Origin: Lutibacter sp.
GTDB taxonomy: Bacteria; Bacteroidota; Bacteroidia; Flavobacteriales; Flavobacteriaceae
Length of the DNA stretch: 64,000 bases
Reading direction: 5' to 3'
Assembly (NCBI GenBank): GCA_030683995.1
Contig: JAUXPH010000040.1
Coordinates: 248,001 to 312,000 of the forward strand
Shown: positions 49,975 through 58,341 of the stretch, piece after piece
Numbering within the stretch: the first letter of the stretch is position 1
How the letters are laid out: each line of letters opens with the position of its first letter
The notes under the pieces: generated by a model
Seen by the model: the letters and a program-made list of their open reading frames with translations, nothing else
What the model was told of the DNA's origin: nothing
Database searches by the model: none
Translations under genes and position numbers: made by a program

Positions 49975-51114
49975 TTACAACATTCCCTTCGTGCTTGGCA
50001 AAATCATTTTTTCCGGATCTCTTTTCACTGCCACTTTTATGGCTTTGGCAAATGCCTTAAAAATAGCTTCTATTTTGTGATGTTCGTTGGTTCCTTCGGC
50101 TTTGATGTTGATATTTGCCTTTGCGCCATCAGAAAAAGATTTAAAAAAATGATAAAACATTTCCGTAGGCATTTTTCCCACCATTTCTCTTTTGAAATCT
50201 GTTTCCCAAACCAGCCAGTTTCTTCCGCCGAAATCAATCGCCACCTGCGCCAGACAATCGTCCATTGGCAAACAAAATCCGTAACGCTCAATGCCTAATT
50301 TGTTTCCAATCGCTTTCGCAAAAACTTCGCCAAGCGCAATGGCGGTGTCTTCAATGGTGTGGTGTTCATCTACTTCCAAATCGCCTTTAACGGTAATTTC
50401 CAAATCCATTTGTCCGTGACGCGCAATTTGGTCGAGCATATGGTCGAAAAAAGCAATTCCGGTATTGATACTGCTTTTCCCGGTTCCGTCCAGGTTTAAA
50501 TTGATATAAATATCCGTTTCATTTGTTTTTCTTTCTGTTAAAGCCGAACGTTCTGCAAGTTTCAGAAATTCGTATATTGTTTTCCAATCCGTTGTCTGCA
50601 ACACGATAAAATCATCCAGTTCTTCTCTTTTTGAAGAAATTTCAGTGCTTCCCAAAGCTTCATCGGCGTTGATAAAAATCGCTTTTGCGCCCAAATTTTT
50701 AGCCAATTCCACATCGGTGATCCGATCACCTATCACAAATGAATTTTCCAGATCATAATCGGGATTGTTGAGGTATTTTGTCAACAAGCCTGTTGCAGGC
50801 TTTCGGGTTGGCGCATTTTCGTAGGCAAATGTTTTGTCAATCAACACTTCCTTAAAAACAACGCCTTCATTTTCAAATGCTTTCATCACCAAATGATGCA
50901 CCGGCCAAAAGTTAACTTCCGGGTGCGAATCGGTTCCTAAACCATCTTGGTTGGTGACCATCACCAATTCAAAATCCAGTTCCGAAGCAATTTTTCCCAA
51001 ATATTGAAAGACTTTCGGGTAAAATTCCAATTTCTCAAAACTGTCTAACTGATAGTCGCTTGGTTCCAAAACCATCGTTCCGTCTCGGTCAATAAACAAT
51101 ACTTTTTGCTTCAT
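49975..51114 (-). CDS. hisB: Bifunctional histidinol-phosphatase/imidazoleglycerol-phosphate dehydratase
   Basis: A 379-residue fusion catalysing steps 6 and 8. The N-terminal HAD phosphatase (residues 1-170) has the nucleophile motif [13 protein letters not shown] and [19 protein letters not shown]; the C-terminal dehydratase (about 190-379) has [34 protein letters not shown], and [16 protein letters not shown] with manganese-binding His residues. The fusion is normal in Flavobacteria. The ATG lies 1 bp after the hisC stop. Confidence 0.97.
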   Translation of the reverse strand: MKQKVLFIDRDGTMVLEPSDYQLDSFEKLEFYPKVFQYLGKIASELDFELVMVTNQDGLGTDSHPEVNFWPVHHLVMKAFENEGVVFKEVLIDKTFAYENAPTRKPATGLLTKYLNNPDYDLENSFVIGDRITDVELAKNLGAKAIFINADEALGSTEISSKREELDDFIVLQTTDWKTIYEFLKLAERSALTERKTNETDIYINLNLDGTGKSSINTGIAFFDHMLDQIARHGQMDLEITVKGDLEVDEHHTIEDTAIALGEVFAKAIGNKLGIERYGFCLPMDDCLAQVAIDFGGRNWLVWETDFKREMVGKMPTEMFYHFFKSFSDGAKANINIKAEGTNEHHKIEAIFKAFAKAIKVAVKRDPEKMILPSTKGML

Positions 51115-51115
51115 T

Positions 51116-52168
51116 TTATAATTGTTTTAATGCTTCAATTAATTTTTTATTTTCTGATGCTGTCCCAACGGTCAAACGCAAACAATTTTCGCATAAAGGC
51201 TGGGTAGTTCTGTTTCTGATGACAATTCCTTTGGCAATCAATTCGTTGTAACGTTTATTGGCGTCATCCACTTTGACCAAAATGAAGTTGGCTTCGGTGG
51301 GATAAATCTTTTCCACAAATTTCACCTCATGCAAAACTTCAAGCAAAGCTTCTCTTTCCGTTATAATTGATTCAATTTCAACTTGAATGCTGTTTTTGTC
51401 TTTCAATCTTTCCAAAGCCCTTTTTTGGGTCAATGCATTCACGTTGTAAGGCGGTTTAATCTTGTTTAAAACCGCAATAATTTCTGCGGAAGCATAACAA
51501 ATTCCCAACCTTATTCCTGCCAAACCATAAGCTTTGGACAAAGTTTGTGTAATCACCAAGTTTGGATATTCATCAAATTCGTTGATCCAACTGTCTTTTT
51601 TGGAAAAATCGATATACGCTTCATCAATCACCACCAATCCTTTAAAATTTTGCATCAAATACACCACGCTTTCATCAGAAAATGAATTTCCGGTCGGATT
51701 GTTGGGCGAACACAAAAATATAATTTTCGTATTTGCGTCAACAGCCTCTAAGATTTTTTCAATTTGCGGCTGAAAATCTACAGAAAGCAATACTTCCCTG
51801 TTTTCAACGGCATTGATATTGGCCAAAACCCCGTACATTCCGTAGGTTGGCGGAAGCGTAATCACATTGTCCGTTTTTGGTTCGCAAAAAGCCCTGAAAA
51901 TCAAATCCAGCACTTCATCGCTGCCGTTTCCCAATAATATTTGTTTTTCAGCAACGCCTTTTAATTTTGCCAACGCCTTTTTTAGGGAGATTTGCTGCGG
52001 ATCGGGATAGCGGTTTACGCCATTTTCAAACGGATTCTCATTGGCATCCAAAAAAATCATTTCTGCAGTGTCGAAATCCTCAAATTCATCGCGGGCAGAC
52101 GAATAAGGTTTCATGGACTTCACGTTTTCCCTGACCAAATTACCTAAATTAAATATATTTTTTTCCAT
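51116..52168 (-). CDS. hisC: Histidinol-phosphate aminotransferase
   Basis: PLP aminotransferase, step 7. With the start at [15 protein letters not shown] it has 350 residues. Seen: [54 protein letters not shown] and the PLP lysine in [15 protein letters not shown]. The frame extends three codons further to a GTG at 52177, but that lies within a dispersed repeat ending in GTGACG; the ATG at 52168 is more likely. Confidence 0.96.
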   Translation of the reverse strand: MEKNIFNLGNLVRENVKSMKPYSSARDEFEDFDTAEMIFLDANENPFENGVNRYPDPQQISLKKALAKLKGVAEKQILLGNGSDEVLDLIFRAFCEPKTDNVITLPPTYGMYGVLANINAVENREVLLSVDFQPQIEKILEAVDANTKIIFLCSPNNPTGNSFSDESVVYLMQNFKGLVVIDEAYIDFSKKDSWINEFDEYPNLVITQTLSKAYGLAGIRLGICYASAEIIAVLNKIKPPYNVNALTQKRALERLKDKNSIQVEIESIITEREALLEVLHEVKFVEKIYPTEANFILVKVDDANKRYNELIAKGIVIRNRTTQPLCENCLRLTVGTASENKKLIEALKQL

Positions 52169-52171
52169 ATA

Positions 52172-52264
52172 CGTCACCCTGAACTTGTTTCAGGGTCTCA
52201 AGTTATTAATATTCTACATGATGTGATTTCGAAACAGGTCTGCTTACCGGACAGGCAGATCCGA
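52172..52264. repeat. Dispersed palindromic repeat in the hisC-hisD spacer
   Basis: Bounded by GTCACCCTGA... and ...CGAAATGAC. It contains the hairpin CCCTGAA-CTTG-TTTCAGGG and a GTCTGC...GCAGAT stem. Related in style to the 6.8-kb repeats; it occupies nearly the whole spacer up to the hisC start. Confidence 0.7.
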
Positions 52265-52272
52265 AATGACTA

Positions 52273-53562
52273 TTACTCTGATTTTAAACTTTTTAATCGA
52301 AGTGTCACCGCATTTTTGTGCGCTGTCAATCCTTCTGCTTCGGCCATAATTTCTATGGTTTTCCCAATATTTTGAATTCCTTTTTCTGAAATTTTCTGAA
52401 AGGTCATCGATTTTAGAAAAGAATCCAGATTTACGCCCGAGTATGCTTTTGAATAACCGTTGGTTGGCAAAGTATGATTGGTTCCTGAAGCATAATCCCC
52501 GGCACTTTCCGGCGTGTAATTCCCAATAAAAACAGAACCTGCGTTTTCAATGTTATCAATATAAAAATCGTTGTCGTAGCTGCAAATTATAAAGTGTTCC
52601 GGACCGTACTCGTTGATCATTTCCATTGCCATTTCTTTGGATTCCACAAAAATTAACTTCGAATTTTCTATGGATTTTGCGGCTATTTTTTTGCGGGAAA
52701 GCAATGGCAGCTGGATTTCAATTTCTTTTTCAACTTCATTCAGCATTTCCATGGAAGTCGACACCAAAATCACCTGGCTGTCGGTTCCGTGTTCTGCCTG
52801 GCTCAACAAATCGGAAGCCACAAAGCTCACGTTGGCTGTATCATCAGCAACAATTAACAGTTCGCTCGGACCTGCAGGCATATCAATCGCCACGCCGTAT
52901 TTGGTTGCCAATTGTTTTGCAACGGTCACATACTGATTCCCTGGACCGAATATTTTATAAACTTTCGGGATGGTTTCCGTTCCGAATGTGAGTCCGGCAA
53001 TCGCCTGAATTCCGCCCACTTTTAAAATCTTGGTAATGCCGCAAAGTTGTGCTGCATAAAGAATGGCCGGATTGATTTCTCCTTTTTTATTGGGCGGCGA
53101 ACACAAAACAACCTCTTTACAACCCGCAATCTGCGCCGGAATGCCCAACATCAACACCGATGAAAACAAAGGTGCGGTGCCTCCCGGAATGTACAATCCA
53201 ATTTTCTGGATCGGTCTTTTTTCCTGCCAGCATTCCACGCCTTCAACAGTTTCCACAAAAATTTTGTCCGTTTTTTGCGCCAAATGAAATTTTTCTATGG
53301 CTGATTTCGCTTGCTGTATGGCCGCTTTTAATTCATTAGATATCGCTTTTTCCGCTGCAGAAATTTCTTTTTCGGAAACGCATAAATCATCCAATGAAAC
53401 ACCGTCAAAAATGGCGGTATATCTTTTTATGCCGTCATCGCCGTTTCTTTTTACATCGTCAAAAATAGAAGTCACCGTATTTTCAACAGCTTCAATGGTT
53501 TGTGTTGGTCTTTTTAACATGGAAATCCATGTTGTTTTTGGCGGATTTATTATTTTTTTCAT
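52273..53562 (-). CDS. hisD: Histidinol dehydrogenase
   Basis: Oxidises histidinol to histidine in two NAD-linked steps, the last of the pathway. The 429-residue protein shows YIPGGTAPLFSSVLMLGIPA, VGGIQAIAGLTFGT, KIFGPGNQYVTVAKQLA, DMPAGPSELLIVADD, the zinc/catalytic region LLSQAEHGTDSQVIL, the EYGPEHF motif, and the C-terminal GDYASGTNHTLPT. All expected motifs are present; the length is standard. Confidence 0.97.
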   Translation of the reverse strand: MKKIINPPKTTWISMLKRPTQTIEAVENTVTSIFDDVKRNGDDGIKRYTAIFDGVSLDDLCVSEKEISAAEKAISNELKAAIQQAKSAIEKFHLAQKTDKIFVETVEGVECWQEKRPIQKIGLYIPGGTAPLFSSVLMLGIPAQIAGCKEVVLCSPPNKKGEINPAILYAAQLCGITKILKVGGIQAIAGLTFGTETIPKVYKIFGPGNQYVTVAKQLATKYGVAIDMPAGPSELLIVADDTANVSFVASDLLSQAEHGTDSQVILVSTSMEMLNEVEKEIEIQLPLLSRKKIAAKSIENSKLIFVESKEMAMEMINEYGPEHFIICSYDNDFYIDNIENAGSVFIGNYTPESAGDYASGTNHTLPTNGYSKAYSGVNLDSFLKSMTFQKISEKGIQNIGKTIEIMAEAEGLTAHKNAVTLRLKSLKSE

Positions 53563-53589
53563 TTTTTTTAAAATTGTGTTACTGTTTTT

Positions 53590-53716
53590 CCTATCCCCAA
53601 CCCTTTCCTAAGGAAAGGGAGTTTGATTGGACTTAAAATCTTAATCGTAATAAATAATTAAAGAACTTTTAAAATTCCCCCTTCGGGGGCTAGGGGGCTT
53701 TCGGGGGCTAGGGGGC
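53590..53716. repeat. hisD-hisG spacer with repeats
   Basis: Contains a palindrome CTTTCCTAAGGAAAG (53604-53618) and, immediately 3' of the hisG stop, a doubled C5-GAA-G5-type element: minus strand GGCCCCCTAGCCCCCGAAAG followed by CCCCCTAGCCCCCGAAGGGG. Confidence 0.75.
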
Positions 53717-54574
53717 CTAGATAACCATTTTCTCAATCGGAACCACCAGCAAACCTTCTGCTCCCAAAAGTTTTAACTCATCAATCACTTCCCAAAATCT
53801 GTCTTTTTCTATCACGGTATGAATGGAGCTCCATCCTACTTCCGCCAAAGGCAAAACGGTCGGACTCCGCATTCCCGGTAATATTTTAATGATTTCTGGA
53901 ATCTTATCATTGGGTGCGTTCATTAAAATATAACGCGATTTTCTTGCTTTTAGCACTGCTTCAATCCGAAATTTAAGTTTGTTCAAAATCACCTGACTTT
54001 CTGCTGAAATTGTTGGCGAAACCGCTAAAACGGCTTCACTGTTCAGCATCACTTCAACTTCCTTTAAATTGTTTTTAAACAAAGTGCTTCCGCTCGAAAC
54101 GATATCGCAAATGGCATCGGCCAAACCAATGCTTGGCGCAATTTCTACCGAGCCGCTAATAACGTGTATATCAGGCGTTAAATTAAATTTACTGAAGTAT
54201 TCTTTTACGGTATTCGGATAAGAAGTGGCAATGCGCAGACCTTCCAAATCGTTGATGTTTTTATATTTTAGGCTTTTTGGAACCGCCAAAGAGACACGGC
54301 ATTTTGAAAACCCGAGTCGCTCTATCACTTTAATTCCGTTGCCTTTTTCAATCAGCACATTGTCGCCAATAATGGCAATATCAACCACGCCATCTTTTAA
54401 ATACTGAGGAATATCCCCGTTTCTCAAATACAACACTTCCAAAGGAAAATTACTTGCCGAGGCTTTTAGCTGGTCTTTTCCGTTATCGATGGAAATGCCG
54501 CAATCTTTTAAAAGTTGAAGAGAATCTTCGTTTAACCTGCCTGCTTTCTGAACTGCGATTTTTAATTTACTCAT
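53717..54574 (-). CDS. hisG: ATP phosphoribosyltransferase, long form
   Basis: HisG condenses ATP with PRPP, the committed and histidine-inhibited step. With the start at MSKLKIAVQKAGRLNEDSL it has 285 residues. Seen: LKIAVQKAGRL, EVLYLRNGDIPQYLKDGVVDIAIIGDNVL (part), RIATSYPNTVKEYF, the PRPP-binding region AIGLADAICDIVSSGSTLFKNN (as ADAICDIVSSGSTL) and a C-terminal ACT-like regulatory domain (about 210-285), the hallmark of the long form. It is the first gene of the operon, 48 nt after the attenuator hairpin. Confidence 0.97.
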   Translation of the reverse strand: MSKLKIAVQKAGRLNEDSLQLLKDCGISIDNGKDQLKASASNFPLEVLYLRNGDIPQYLKDGVVDIAIIGDNVLIEKGNGIKVIERLGFSKCRVSLAVPKSLKYKNINDLEGLRIATSYPNTVKEYFSKFNLTPDIHVISGSVEIAPSIGLADAICDIVSSGSTLFKNNLKEVEVMLNSEAVLAVSPTISAESQVILNKLKFRIEAVLKARKSRYILMNAPNDKIPEIIKILPGMRSPTVLPLAEVGWSSIHTVIEKDRFWEVIDELKLLGAEGLLVVPIEKMVI

Positions 54575-54621
54575 TTTATTTTTTGTTGTTAGGTTCGAGT
54601 AAATCAATGGATTCTAAAGAA

Positions 54622-54652
54622 AAAACCCGCTTGATCAACTCAAACGGGTTTT
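54622..54652 (-). terminator. his operon attenuator (intrinsic terminator in the leader)
   Basis: Minus strand AAAACCCGTTTGA-GTTGA-TCAAGCGGGTTTT followed by TTTTC, a strong hairpin with one G-U pair and a T6 tract, located between the His-rich leader peptide and hisG. The 5' arm shares the 8-mer TGAGTTGA with the end of the leader peptide gene; the upstream word ACTCA can pair with either copy, so alternative structures are possible. Confidence 0.85.
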
Positions 54653-54684
54653 AAATATATGTTTAATTTTTACACAATACATTT

Positions 54685-54741
54685 TCAACTCACCTGAGTG
54701 CGATTATGAAAATGATGATGATGGTTTTGTGAAAAATTCAT
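54685..54741 (-). CDS. hisL: his operon leader peptide, MNFSQNHHHHFHNRTQVS
   Basis: An 18-codon ORF with five His codons in seven positions (HHHHFH), transcribed from the his promoter and followed by the attenuator hairpin 33 nt after its stop. This is the classical arrangement of transcription attenuation by ribosome stalling: low charged tRNA-His stalls the ribosome on the His run and prevents the terminator. The ATG is about 20 nt after the predicted transcription start. Confidence 0.88.
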   Translation of the reverse strand: MNFSQNHHHHFHNRTQVS

Positions 54742-54763
54742 TGTTCTTATTTTATTGATGTGG

Positions 54764-54792
54764 CAAATATAGAAAAATGTTTCATACACAAA
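54764..54792 (-). promoter_or_regulatory. his operon promoter
   Basis: Minus strand TTTG-N17-TATATTTG, 22 bp before the leader-peptide ATG. Good match to the Flavobacterium consensus. Confidence 0.7.
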
Positions 54793-55249
54793 CCGCTATT
54801 TTCGAAAATATTTACAAAATCATACGCTTTGTTAAATAATTAACAGTTTTCTGGGCGTTCCCCGCCACCTGGCAGGACTGCCTGCCGGCAGACAGGTCGT
54901 GCTGTTCGTTGCAAGTCCTCGTCACGCCCAAAAGCGTGACTGCGGGCTTTTCACTGCCATCACTAACGCAACTTAAATTACGATTTGTGATTTCCGTCCC
55001 GATAGCTATCGGGATTAAGATTTCAAAATTTTGATTTCATAGTTGTTAGATAAAATCTCATAAAAATGATTGGTCTTAATATAAATGGAATTTTATAAAC
55101 AGGTCGAAAATTTATTTACTACAAACAGTGAATCTCTCTAAAAATCAGGATTTTGGGCAACGAAATGTTTTTATTATAAATTTAACCGGACAACAATGCT
55201 TTACACCAAAGGGTGATTTATTGCATTATTTAAAGTCGATTTATGTTTT
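54793..55249. repeat. Intergenic region with a long dispersed palindromic element
   Basis: At about 54850-54975 lies the reverse-complement relative of the element 5' of lpdA (ends GGGCGTTCCCCGCC and CACTGCCATCACTAAC), with inner palindromes CTGCCTGCCGGCAGACAG and TCACGCCCAAAAGCGTGA. CCCGATAGCTATCGGG follows at 55000-55015. A 62-codon open frame at 55128-55316 is not supported because it spans the galM promoter. Nothing else is seen. Confidence 0.65.
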
Positions 55250-55257
55250 TATATTTG
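55250..55257 (+). promoter_or_regulatory. -7 promoter element for galM-galK
   Basis: TATATTTG (TAnnTTTG), 65 bp before the galM start. No good -33 element at the expected spacing. Confidence 0.4.
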
Positions 55258-55322
55258 ACCTTTACAAAATAATCAGTTTTAAGGAACAACCATATTCATT
55301 AATTTACAAAAAATAGACAACA

Positions 55323-56219
55323 TTGTATCAGATAAAACAAACAATAGATTTAAAAAACAACATAAACTTCATAGAAATTGAAGATTCAAACAAGGCTACT
55401 TATGCCAAAATACATTTGAATTTAGGCGGAAGTTTGCAAGAACTTATGTTGTTAAATCACCATCTTATTAAAGATTTGCATCCTTTGACATATCAAAATA
55501 CGTATGCTTCTGCGATTTTGTTTCCGTTTGCAAACAGAATTGCTGATGGAAGCTATGTTTATGATAACAAAACATACCAATTGGAAATAAATCAAAAAGA
55601 AGAAAATAATGCGCTCCACGGATTGATTTACAACAAAACATTTGAATTGATCAGCCAAAAAACAACACCAGAAAAAGCAGAAGTTTTGCTAAGTTATGAA
55701 GAATTTGAGCAATTTGAAGGTTTTCCGTTTACCTATGCCATTGATTTAAAATACATATTAACCAAAAACAGCCTTGATGTAATAGTTTCCATAAAAAATA
55801 CCGACACCAAAACATTCCCTTTTACCATTGGCTGGCATCCTTATTTTATCAGCCAAAATTTATTTAAAAGCGCTGTTCATTTTAAAAGTCGTAAAAAATT
55901 CATTTTTGACAAAAGAAACATCACCCAAGGCATTGAGGAAATAGCCATTGACCGCACAATTTTTATTGAAAACAAAACACTGGATGATTGTTTTGATTTG
56001 GATTCAAATGAAATAAGTTTTGAAACGCCTGTTTATAGTTTTGCATTAAAATCATCTGAAAAAGACAGCTTTTTGCAATTGTATACGCCACCGCATCCAA
56101 ATACCATAGCCATTGAACCCACAACCGGAATTTCCAACAGTTTCAACAATGGCGAGGGATTAAAAACATTAAACCCGAACGATTCCTATCAAATTCAATG
56201 GAATCTTAAACTCATTTAA
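55323..56219 (+). CDS. galM: Aldose 1-epimerase (galactose mutarotase)
   Basis: Interconverts alpha and beta anomers of galactose or glucose. The 298-residue beta-sandwich protein shows FPFANRIADGSYVYDNKTYQL (as NRIADGSY), NALHGLIYNKTFEL with the conserved catalytic His, TIGWHPYF with the second His, DDCFDLDS and the late Glu in IAIEPTTGISNSFNNGEGL. These are the galactose-mutarotase residues. The start is TTG. It lies 3 bp upstream of galK. Confidence 0.9.
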   Translation: MYQIKQTIDLKNNINFIEIEDSNKATYAKIHLNLGGSLQELMLLNHHLIKDLHPLTYQNTYASAILFPFANRIADGSYVYDNKTYQLEINQKEENNALHGLIYNKTFELISQKTTPEKAEVLLSYEEFEQFEGFPFTYAIDLKYILTKNSLDVIVSIKNTDTKTFPFTIGWHPYFISQNLFKSAVHFKSRKKFIFDKRNITQGIEEIAIDRTIFIENKTLDDCFDLDSNEISFETPVYSFALKSSEKDSFLQLYTPPHPNTIAIEPTTGISNSFNNGEGLKTLNPNDSYQIQWNLKLI

Positions 56220-56222
56220 AAA

Positions 56223-57371
56223 ATGAACGAAGCATTAATTTCAAACATAAAAACCCAGTTTATTGCTAAATTTCAAGGAAAACCATTAATGATTTTTTCA
56301 CCGGGAAGAATCAATATAATTGGTGAACACACCGATTATAACGATGGTTTTGTTTTTCCGGCAGCGGTTGATAAAGGAATTGTGGCAGCAATTGGAAAAA
56401 GTGATTTGGGAATTTCAACTGCTTATGCCGTTGATAAACAAGAAACTATTGCATTCTCCATCAATAACTTAAAACCATATCCGCAAGGAAGTTGGCAAAA
56501 CTATATTTTAGGCGTTGTAGGAGAAATTCAGAACAGCAATAAAACCATTGGTAATTTTAACATCGCTTTTGGCGGTGATATTCCCAGTGGTGCCGGTATG
56601 TCATCATCCGCAGCTTTAGAAAACAGTGTTGTTTTTGGGTTGAATGAAATTTTTAATTTAGGACTTTCCAAAGAAGAAATGATTTTGATTTCCCAGAAAG
56701 CAGAACACAATTATGTAGGCGTAAAATGCGGTATTATGGACCAATATGCCAGTATGTTCGGCATTAAAAATAATGCGTTGCTGTTGGATTGCAGAACCAT
56801 AAAATCGAAACCTTTTGAAATAAATTTTAAAGGCTACGAGCTTATTTTGATAAACACCAATGTAAAACACAGTTTATCGGATAGCGCTTATAACTATCGC
56901 CGCTCGGTTTGCGAATCCATTGCCGAAATGTTGCAAGTAAAAGCATTAAGAGATGCCACAGAATTTGATTTGGAAACCATTAAAGAAAGCATATCACCTG
57001 AAAACTATCAAAAAGCTTTGTATGTCATTCAGGAAAATGACAGGGTGATAAAAGCTTCCGAAGCCATTGAAGCAGGCAATTTAAAAACATTGGGGAATCT
57101 CATTTACGCCTCTCACGCAGGATTGCAGCATCAATACAAAGTAAGTTGTGAAGAATTGGATTTCTTAGTGGAACAGGCAAAATTAAACGGCCAGATATTA
57201 GGGGCCAGAATGATGGGCGGCGGTTTTGGAGGCTGTACTATCAATTTAATCGCAAAATCGGCAACAAAATCATTCAAAACTATTGTTTCTGAAGCCTATA
57301 AAAATAAATTTGACAAAGAATGTACTATTTATTTTGTTGAACTTTCTGACGGTACAGGAATTATAGCCTAA
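56223..57371 (+). CDS. galK: Galactokinase
   Basis: GHMP kinase that phosphorylates galactose at C1, first step of the Leloir pathway. The 382-residue protein has the galactokinase signature GRINIIGEHTDYNDGFVFP, the ATP-binding GDIPSGAGMSSSAALENS, the catalytic Asp region CGIMDQYASMFG, and the C-terminal GARMMGGGFGGCTINL. The length is normal. galT and galE are not in the window. Confidence 0.97.
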   Translation: MNEALISNIKTQFIAKFQGKPLMIFSPGRINIIGEHTDYNDGFVFPAAVDKGIVAAIGKSDLGISTAYAVDKQETIAFSINNLKPYPQGSWQNYILGVVGEIQNSNKTIGNFNIAFGGDIPSGAGMSSSAALENSVVFGLNEIFNLGLSKEEMILISQKAEHNYVGVKCGIMDQYASMFGIKNNALLLDCRTIKSKPFEINFKGYELILINTNVKHSLSDSAYNYRRSVCESIAEMLQVKALRDATEFDLETIKESISPENYQKALYVIQENDRVIKASEAIEAGNLKTLGNLIYASHAGLQHQYKVSCEELDFLVEQAKLNGQILGARMMGGGFGGCTINLIAKSATKSFKTIVSEAYKNKFDKECTIYFVELSDGTGIIA

Positions 57372-57577
57372 TAAAACAACCTCAACAATACGCAATATGA
57401 TTGTATTTAAATTTGCCAACAAATCCTAAAATTGGTGGATCTTCCTAAATTCTAATTCAAAAATGTAAGAATAATGTAAGTTATTAGCATAATTGTGTAA
57501 CAAATTTACTAACTTTAATATCGAATTTTGCACAGTTAAACAAATTATTATCAATTAATCAGTAAAATCAAAATAAA

Positions 57578-58240
57578 ATGAAAAAAAGAAATTTATTTTT
57601 AGGGTTGGCGTTAGTCGCCTTAGTATTTACATCTTGTAAAGACGAAAAAGCAGTTGCAGCTGAGAAATCAGTAGATACTTACGTAGTCTATGTTGATTCA
57701 ATAGGAAATATTGAAGCAACAGAAGTTAAAGCCAACTGGCAGTCAATTAATGATTCTTATCAAATTAGAGTTACAGAAGCTGAAATGGCTTTAGACAACT
57801 TAAAAGAAAGAGAAGCTGCACAAGTAAGAATTGATGCAAGTAAAGCAAAATTTGAAGCTTTAAGAGCTCAAATGGAAGCAGAAATGCAAGCTCAAGCCGC
57901 TTTAAACACAAAACAAGCTTTGAGAAACGCTTTGTTTGGAGAAGGTAAAATTGGTGATGACATGAATTTTGATTGGGTTACCAAAGACAATATTCTTGCT
58001 GTTTACGAACAATTCGTTAACACTGCTGACGCCAACAAAGACAATTATTCTCGTGAAGACTGGGATGAAGTGAAATTAATGTATGAAGCTCTTGACAGCA
58101 GAAAAAATACTGTAGAAAAAGAAGGACTTTCATCAGCCGACAACAAAAAAATTGCTGGTTTAAAATTAAAATTTGCGCCAATGTTAACATTCAACAGAAT
58201 GGGTGCAAAAACTGAAGAAATGAAAGAAGCCAAACAATAA
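57578..58240 (+). CDS. Lipoprotein with coiled-coil central region, unknown function
   Basis: A 220-residue exported protein with lipobox VFTSC (Cys20). A charged coiled-coil rich in Ala, Glu, Lys and Met/Gln spans about residues 65-115 (REAAQVRIDASKAKFEALRA and following), then a helical domain (120-210). The Trp/Asp patterns (NWQSINDSYQ, SREDWDEVKLMYEALDSRKN) recur in a family of Flavobacterial lipoproteins, possibly DUF6565, but I cannot confirm the family. It is monocistronic with its own terminator. Confidence 0.75.
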   Translation: MKKRNLFLGLALVALVFTSCKDEKAVAAEKSVDTYVVYVDSIGNIEATEVKANWQSINDSYQIRVTEAEMALDNLKEREAAQVRIDASKAKFEALRAQMEAEMQAQAALNTKQALRNALFGEGKIGDDMNFDWVTKDNILAVYEQFVNTADANKDNYSREDWDEVKLMYEALDSRKNTVEKEGLSSADNKKIAGLKLKFAPMLTFNRMGAKTEEMKEAKQ

Positions 58241-58262
58241 AACTTTTTGGTTAGTTAATGTG

Positions 58263-58299
58263 AAAAATGACAGTCAGAAATGGCTGTCATTTTTTTTTA
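58263..58299 (+). terminator. Intrinsic terminator
   Basis: AAAAATGACAG-TCAGAAATGG-CTGTCATTTTTTTTT, 20 bp after the lipoprotein stop codon. It is strong and could also serve the convergent peptidase gene. Confidence 0.85.
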
Positions 58300-58341
58300 T
58301 TAGGTAGTTCTTACATAAAATCTCCAATCTCTAAAATAATT

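Noticed and set aside
54575-54607. Extended start of hisG
   Set aside because: The first codon of that frame is TTG immediately after the attenuator; the ATG at 54574 gives the conserved MSKLKIAVQ start.
55128-55316. 62-codon ORF before galM
   Set aside because: It starts with GTG, spans the TATATTTG promoter element of galM and has no coding character.
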